15,698 nucleotides of DNA, from assembly GCA_019746355.1 (NCBI GenBank), contig JAIESC010000232.1, positions 1-15,698 of the forward strand, given 5' to 3'. Position numbers and translations under genes: made by a program. The stretch comes from Xanthobacteraceae bacterium (GTDB lineage: Bacteria; Pseudomonadota; Alphaproteobacteria; Rhizobiales; Xanthobacteraceae). Below, piece by piece: positions 13,687 to 15,698 of the stretch (its first letter is position 1; every line of letters starts with the position of its first letter). Below the pieces are notes generated by a model. The model saw nothing but the letters and a program-made list of their open reading frames with translations, had not been told where the DNA came from and did not search any database.

Positions 13687-13711
13687 GGTCGCTGAGGACG
13701 AGCAAGACCAC

Positions 13712-13738
13712 GAAGAGCCGGCGCGAGGCCGGCTCTTC
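13712..13738. terminator. Strong hairpin, probable terminator of the PsiF-like gene
   Basis: GAAGAGCCGGC (13712-13722) pairs perfectly with GCCGGCTCTTC (13728-13738), loop GCGAG. It lies 22 bp past the stop of the leftward PsiF-like gene. The T tract is weak on both strands, so the terminator call rests on position and stem strength. Confidence 0.5.
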
Positions 13739-13760
13739 TTGTGCAGTCAGGCTCAAGCAC

Positions 13761-14228
13761 TCACCCCTTCAAGCGCTTGTTGCACTCGCTGTAATACCCG
13801 CCGCCCCTCTGAATCCAGTTCATCCCGCCGTTGGCGTTGCTGGCCTTGTTGGCGTTGTACTGGTCGAGGCAGGTGTGCATCCGCGCCTTGCCTTCGGACT
13901 CCTTGGAGTATTTCGGCGCGACCGCGGTCGGGAAGACGGCGCTGCCGGCGGCCGCCGACGATGGCCTCGAGCCCGTCGTTGTTCTGGATGGGGCGGCCGC
14001 CGGAGCCGTGGCCTGTGTCGCGGCGGGCGCCGGTGCGGCCGACGCGTCGGGGCCGCATTCGGCCTTGCGGAAGTCGCTCCACTTCTGGCCCTTGAGCGTG
14101 CCCGCCGTCTGCGCCGCTTTGTACTTGGCGCTGCACTCCTTCATCGTCAGCGCGCCTGCCGGTGCGCTCGCCAGCGCCATCGATGCCAGAACCGCACTGG
14201 CGCAAAGCGCAATCATACGTGTCGTCAT
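13761..14228 (-). CDS. PsiF-like small secreted protein
   Basis: 155 aa. A Sec signal peptide (MTTRMIALCASAVLASMALA, cleavage near APAGA-LT) leads into a cysteine-containing repeat-like segment MKECSAKYKAAQTAGTLKGQ with KWSDFRKAECG (Cys32, Cys58), then an Ala/Pro-rich linker (about 62-95). The C-terminal segment MHTCLDQYNANKASNANGG with YYSECNKRLKG carries Cys120 and Cys149. The C-x(n)-C halves resemble PsiF-type repeats, whose role is unknown; two disulfides are plausible. The start is set by GAGGAG upstream; a longer frame to 14378 is rejected as non-coding. It is divergent from the DUF3597 gene across 284 nt. Confidence 0.8.
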   Translation of the reverse strand: MTTRMIALCASAVLASMALASAPAGALTMKECSAKYKAAQTAGTLKGQKWSDFRKAECGPDASAAPAPAATQATAPAAAPSRTTTGSRPSSAAAGSAVFPTAVAPKYSKESEGKARMHTCLDQYNANKASNANGGMNWIQRGGGYYSECNKRLKG

Positions 14229-14512
14229 GTCTTGGCTCCTCGTGTTGCCAACCTGGTTGTCGAATGCACGAGCGGGCCGGCGACAGGCGCAACCACCCAA
14301 ACACAACCAGCAAACCGCCCCCGGCCGTTGCGCGCCGCCGGATCGCCGTTTCACCACGCGGGGAATCTGCTGCCGCAATTATGGCCGAATTGGATCAGGC
14401 CGATTGGACCAAGGGCCAATGCCGGCCGCAATGTCACGTTCCTATTGTCATTGGTCGGTACGGTTCGATCCGCGCTTCGGGGCTGAGACAACGACAGCGA
14501 GGGAGACCAGCG

Positions 14513-14965
14513 ATGAGCATCTTCGGCAGCATCATGAACGCGATCCTCAAGTCGCCGGCCAAGATGCCGGAAGGCGCATCGGCCGCCGTCGGCGGCGGCG
14601 CCTCCCCTGCCGCGACCTCGGGCGCGCCGGCGTCCGCGCCTGGGTCCGCACCTGGGTCCGCACCTGGGTCCGCGCCTGGGTCCGCGCCTGGGTCCGCGCC
14701 GATGTCGCAGGTCGACGTCGCCGCGGTGCTCACCGGCCTTGCCGCACAGAGCAAGGAGAAGCTCGACTGGCGCAAGTCGATCGTCGACCTGATGAAGCTC
14801 TTGAAGCTCGACAGCAGCCTTGCCGCGCGCAAGGAGCTCGCGACCGAGCTGCACTACAGCGGCGACATGAACGACTCGGCGTCGATGAACATCTGGCTGC
14901 ACAAGCAGGTGATGCAGAAGCTCGCCGAGAACGGCGGCAAGGTGCCGGACGAGCTGAAGAGCTGA
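14513..14965 (+). CDS. DUF3597 family protein
   Basis: 150 aa. The conserved start MSIFGSIMNAIL is followed by an Ala/Gly/Pro-rich linker and the C-terminal DUF3597 helical domain: VDVAAVLTGLAAQSKEKLDW, RKSIVDLMKLLKLDSSLAAR and KQVMQKLAENGGKVPDELK. The linker carries five exact SAPG tetrapeptides (41-60). Family function is unknown; no signal peptide or membrane helix is seen. AGGGAGACC upstream supports this ATG over the longer open frame from 14162. It is monocistronic in this window. Confidence 0.9.
   Translation: MSIFGSIMNAILKSPAKMPEGASAAVGGGASPAATSGAPASAPGSAPGSAPGSAPGSAPGSAPMSQVDVAAVLTGLAAQSKEKLDWRKSIVDLMKLLKLDSSLAARKELATELHYSGDMNDSASMNIWLHKQVMQKLAENGGKVPDELKS
14633..14692 (+). repeat. 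12-bp tandem repeat (SAPG linker)
   Basis: Five in-frame copies of TCCGCRCCTGGG inside the DUF3597 gene, nearly identical at the DNA level, which points to recent slippage expansion. Confidence 0.9.
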
Positions 14966-15090
14966 CGCCGCTTCTGTTGATCTGTCTTCATGGTCATGCG
15001 CGCACGCCGACGGCAGCGCCGCAGCGTGCGCGTCGATCCGGTTGTCGCCGTGCGCTCGGCCCCGGACTCGCGGCTGCTCCCCACCTGCAT

Positions 15091-15120
15091 TTGACAAATG
15101 TTCTTCTTTTGTTCTACATC
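15091..15120 (+). promoter_or_regulatory. Promoter overlapped by a LexA (SOS) box
   Basis: TTGACA (15091-15096), a perfect -35, is followed after 18 bp by TACATC (15115-15120), a weak -10. Between them lies GTTC-TTCTTTT-GTTC (15100-15114), an exact match to the alphaproteobacterial LexA site GTTC-N7-GTTC with an AT-rich centre. Such overlap of box and promoter is the usual arrangement for repression. The exact 8-base core is expected about once per 65 kb per strand by chance. Confidence 0.6.
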
Positions 15121-15128
15121 ACATGCAT

Positions 15129-15677
15129 CCCCGCTCGTTCGAGGGCGTCAACCGGTGACAGCCGTTGGTGGAGCGGGGAGCGGTGCCTGCGGGTCCGGCC
15201 TTGTCAGCCGGACACCTCGGGGCGCCTCGGGACTCCGCCTCATGGGCACTACGACCCTGGCGCAGGGAGCACTGCTGTACGACCGGGCGAAAGAGCAAGT
15301 AGCCCGGCACGCAAGCGCGGCCCGAGCGTGTGGAGCCAGGCTCCACGGAAATCACCGCGGTGAAGCGCCGCAAGGCGCGCCGGCCCGCGTCATGGGCCGG
15401 CAGTCCCTTCCGCTGAAGGGACTGGCCTGACCGCAAGGTGGCCACGGGTGCGGCGTTCCGCACCAGCGCTTCACGGCGCTTCACCCTCCTCGAGCTTTCG
15501 AGGCGGACAGGACGGACGGCGGCCGGGTGCCGATGATTTCCCGGAGCGCTGACGCATGTTCGCCGGGCTGTTTGACAACGTGAATCTGTTACGGACGCAC
15601 ACCCGTGCGACTTGGGCAGCGACGTAGGACTTCCTACCATTGAGCAAGTCAAATTTGCGGGGCGGTAACCCCGCAAA
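15129..15677 (+). ncRNA. Candidate structured RNA or long leader under SOS control
   Basis: Starting at the predicted transcription start, CCCCGCTC (15129-15136) pairs with GAGCGGGG (15171-15178). Further perfect hairpins: GTCCGGC/GCCGGAC (15193-15213), GTGGAGCC/GGCTCCAC (15330-15346), CCGGCCC/GGGCCGG (15380-15400), CAGTCCCTTC/GAAGGGACTG with loop CGCT (15401-15424), GGTGCGG/CCGCACC with loop CGTT (15447-15464), CCTCGA/TCGAGG with loop GCTT (15488-15503) and TTTGCGGGG/CCCCGCAAA (15654-15677). No known RNA class (RNase P, tmRNA, 6S, SRP) is recognisable. Alternatives are the leader of an SOS gene beyond the window, or a dispersed hairpin-rich repeat. The 3' end is uncertain. Confidence 0.3.
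15654..15677. terminator. 9-bp hairpin, possible terminator
   Basis: TTTGCGGGG (15654-15662) and CCCCGCAAA (15669-15677) with loop CGGTAA. No T tract follows on the plus strand, so this could be the end of the structured transcript or only another of its hairpins. Confidence 0.3.
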
Positions 15678-15698
15678 CGGGCTGCTGTGGTCCCGTTG

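Larger units (their letters stand above)
13423..13760. other. 338-nt gap with small fragments
   Basis: No full gene. It holds a 34-codon minus-strand ORF (13582-13686) and a strong hairpin (13712-13738). It probably contains the right-hand junction between the decayed accessory segment and the core genome; I found no copy of the tRNA-Leu 3' end in it. Confidence 0.4.
14966..15698. other. 733-nt region without a convincing gene
   Basis: Frames are open by high GC but show no family-like protein, start or ribosome site. The region carries an SOS-box promoter (15091-15120) and at least seven perfect hairpins after it, described separately. The first 125 nt (14966-15090) show nothing I can name. 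Confidence 0.6.

Noticed and set aside
15123..15158. An 11-codon leader peptide after the SOS promoter.
   Set aside because: Its ATG falls just upstream of the transcription start expected from the -10 box and has no ribosome site.
13831..15363. A 510-aa plus-strand frame.
   Set aside because: It runs antisense to the PsiF-like gene and out of frame through DUF3597; both of those have clear starts and conserved segments.
15098..15430. A 110-aa ORF in the right-end gap.
   Set aside because: Its ATG lies inside the promoter and SOS box, before the predicted transcript start, and the protein has no recognisable pattern.

Overview
The window looks like chromosomal DNA of an alphaproteobacterium of the order Hyphomicrobiales, probably close to Bradyrhizobium, Rhodopseudomonas or Afipia. 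The reasons are the high GC content, dispersed GC-rich palindromes of the kind seen in that group, a DUF3597 protein, Gly/Tyr-rich and PsiF-like small secreted proteins, and one GTTC-N7-GTTC LexA-type box. I inferred this from protein and motif character and ran no search.

Left part (1-5894). A 93-bp tandem array (1-449) precedes a leftward pair: glutamyl-Q tRNA(Asp) synthetase (gluQ), followed 21 bp later by a soluble hybrid histidine kinase with no sensor domain. Rightward from the gluQ promoter region run a Tat-exported metallo-beta-lactamase-fold hydrolase, an AlkA-type DNA glycosylase with repeat-built ends, an alpha/beta-hydrolase esterase starting 5 nt after it, a clear intrinsic terminator, and an HNH endonuclease with a TTG start.

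Middle (5933-10643). A leftward mntA-hepT (MNT/HEPN) toxin-antitoxin operon shares a divergent promoter region with a thiamine-diphosphate enzyme of unknown substrate. Then come a palindromic dispersed repeat, a two-helix membrane protein, a 500-nt gap holding a 32-bp duplicate of part of dsbB, a small Gly/Tyr-rich secreted protein and dsbB itself.

Accessory segment (about 10737-13700). A tRNA-Leu(CAA) gene with its own promoter is followed at once by a P4-type integrase remnant, frameshifted and cut short, then a small cysteine-rich ORF, a RelE/Gp49-like toxin and XRE antitoxin pair with a palindromic operator, an unrecognised protein and several small fragments. This looks like the decayed tRNA-proximal end of an integrated element.

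Right end (13761-15698). A PsiF-like secreted protein and a DUF3597 protein are divergent. The last 733 nt have no convincing gene. They hold a TTGACA promoter element overlapped by a GTTC-N7-GTTC SOS box, followed at the predicted transcript start by a run of perfect hairpins. A LexA-controlled structured RNA or long leader is the most interesting unexplained possibility in the window.
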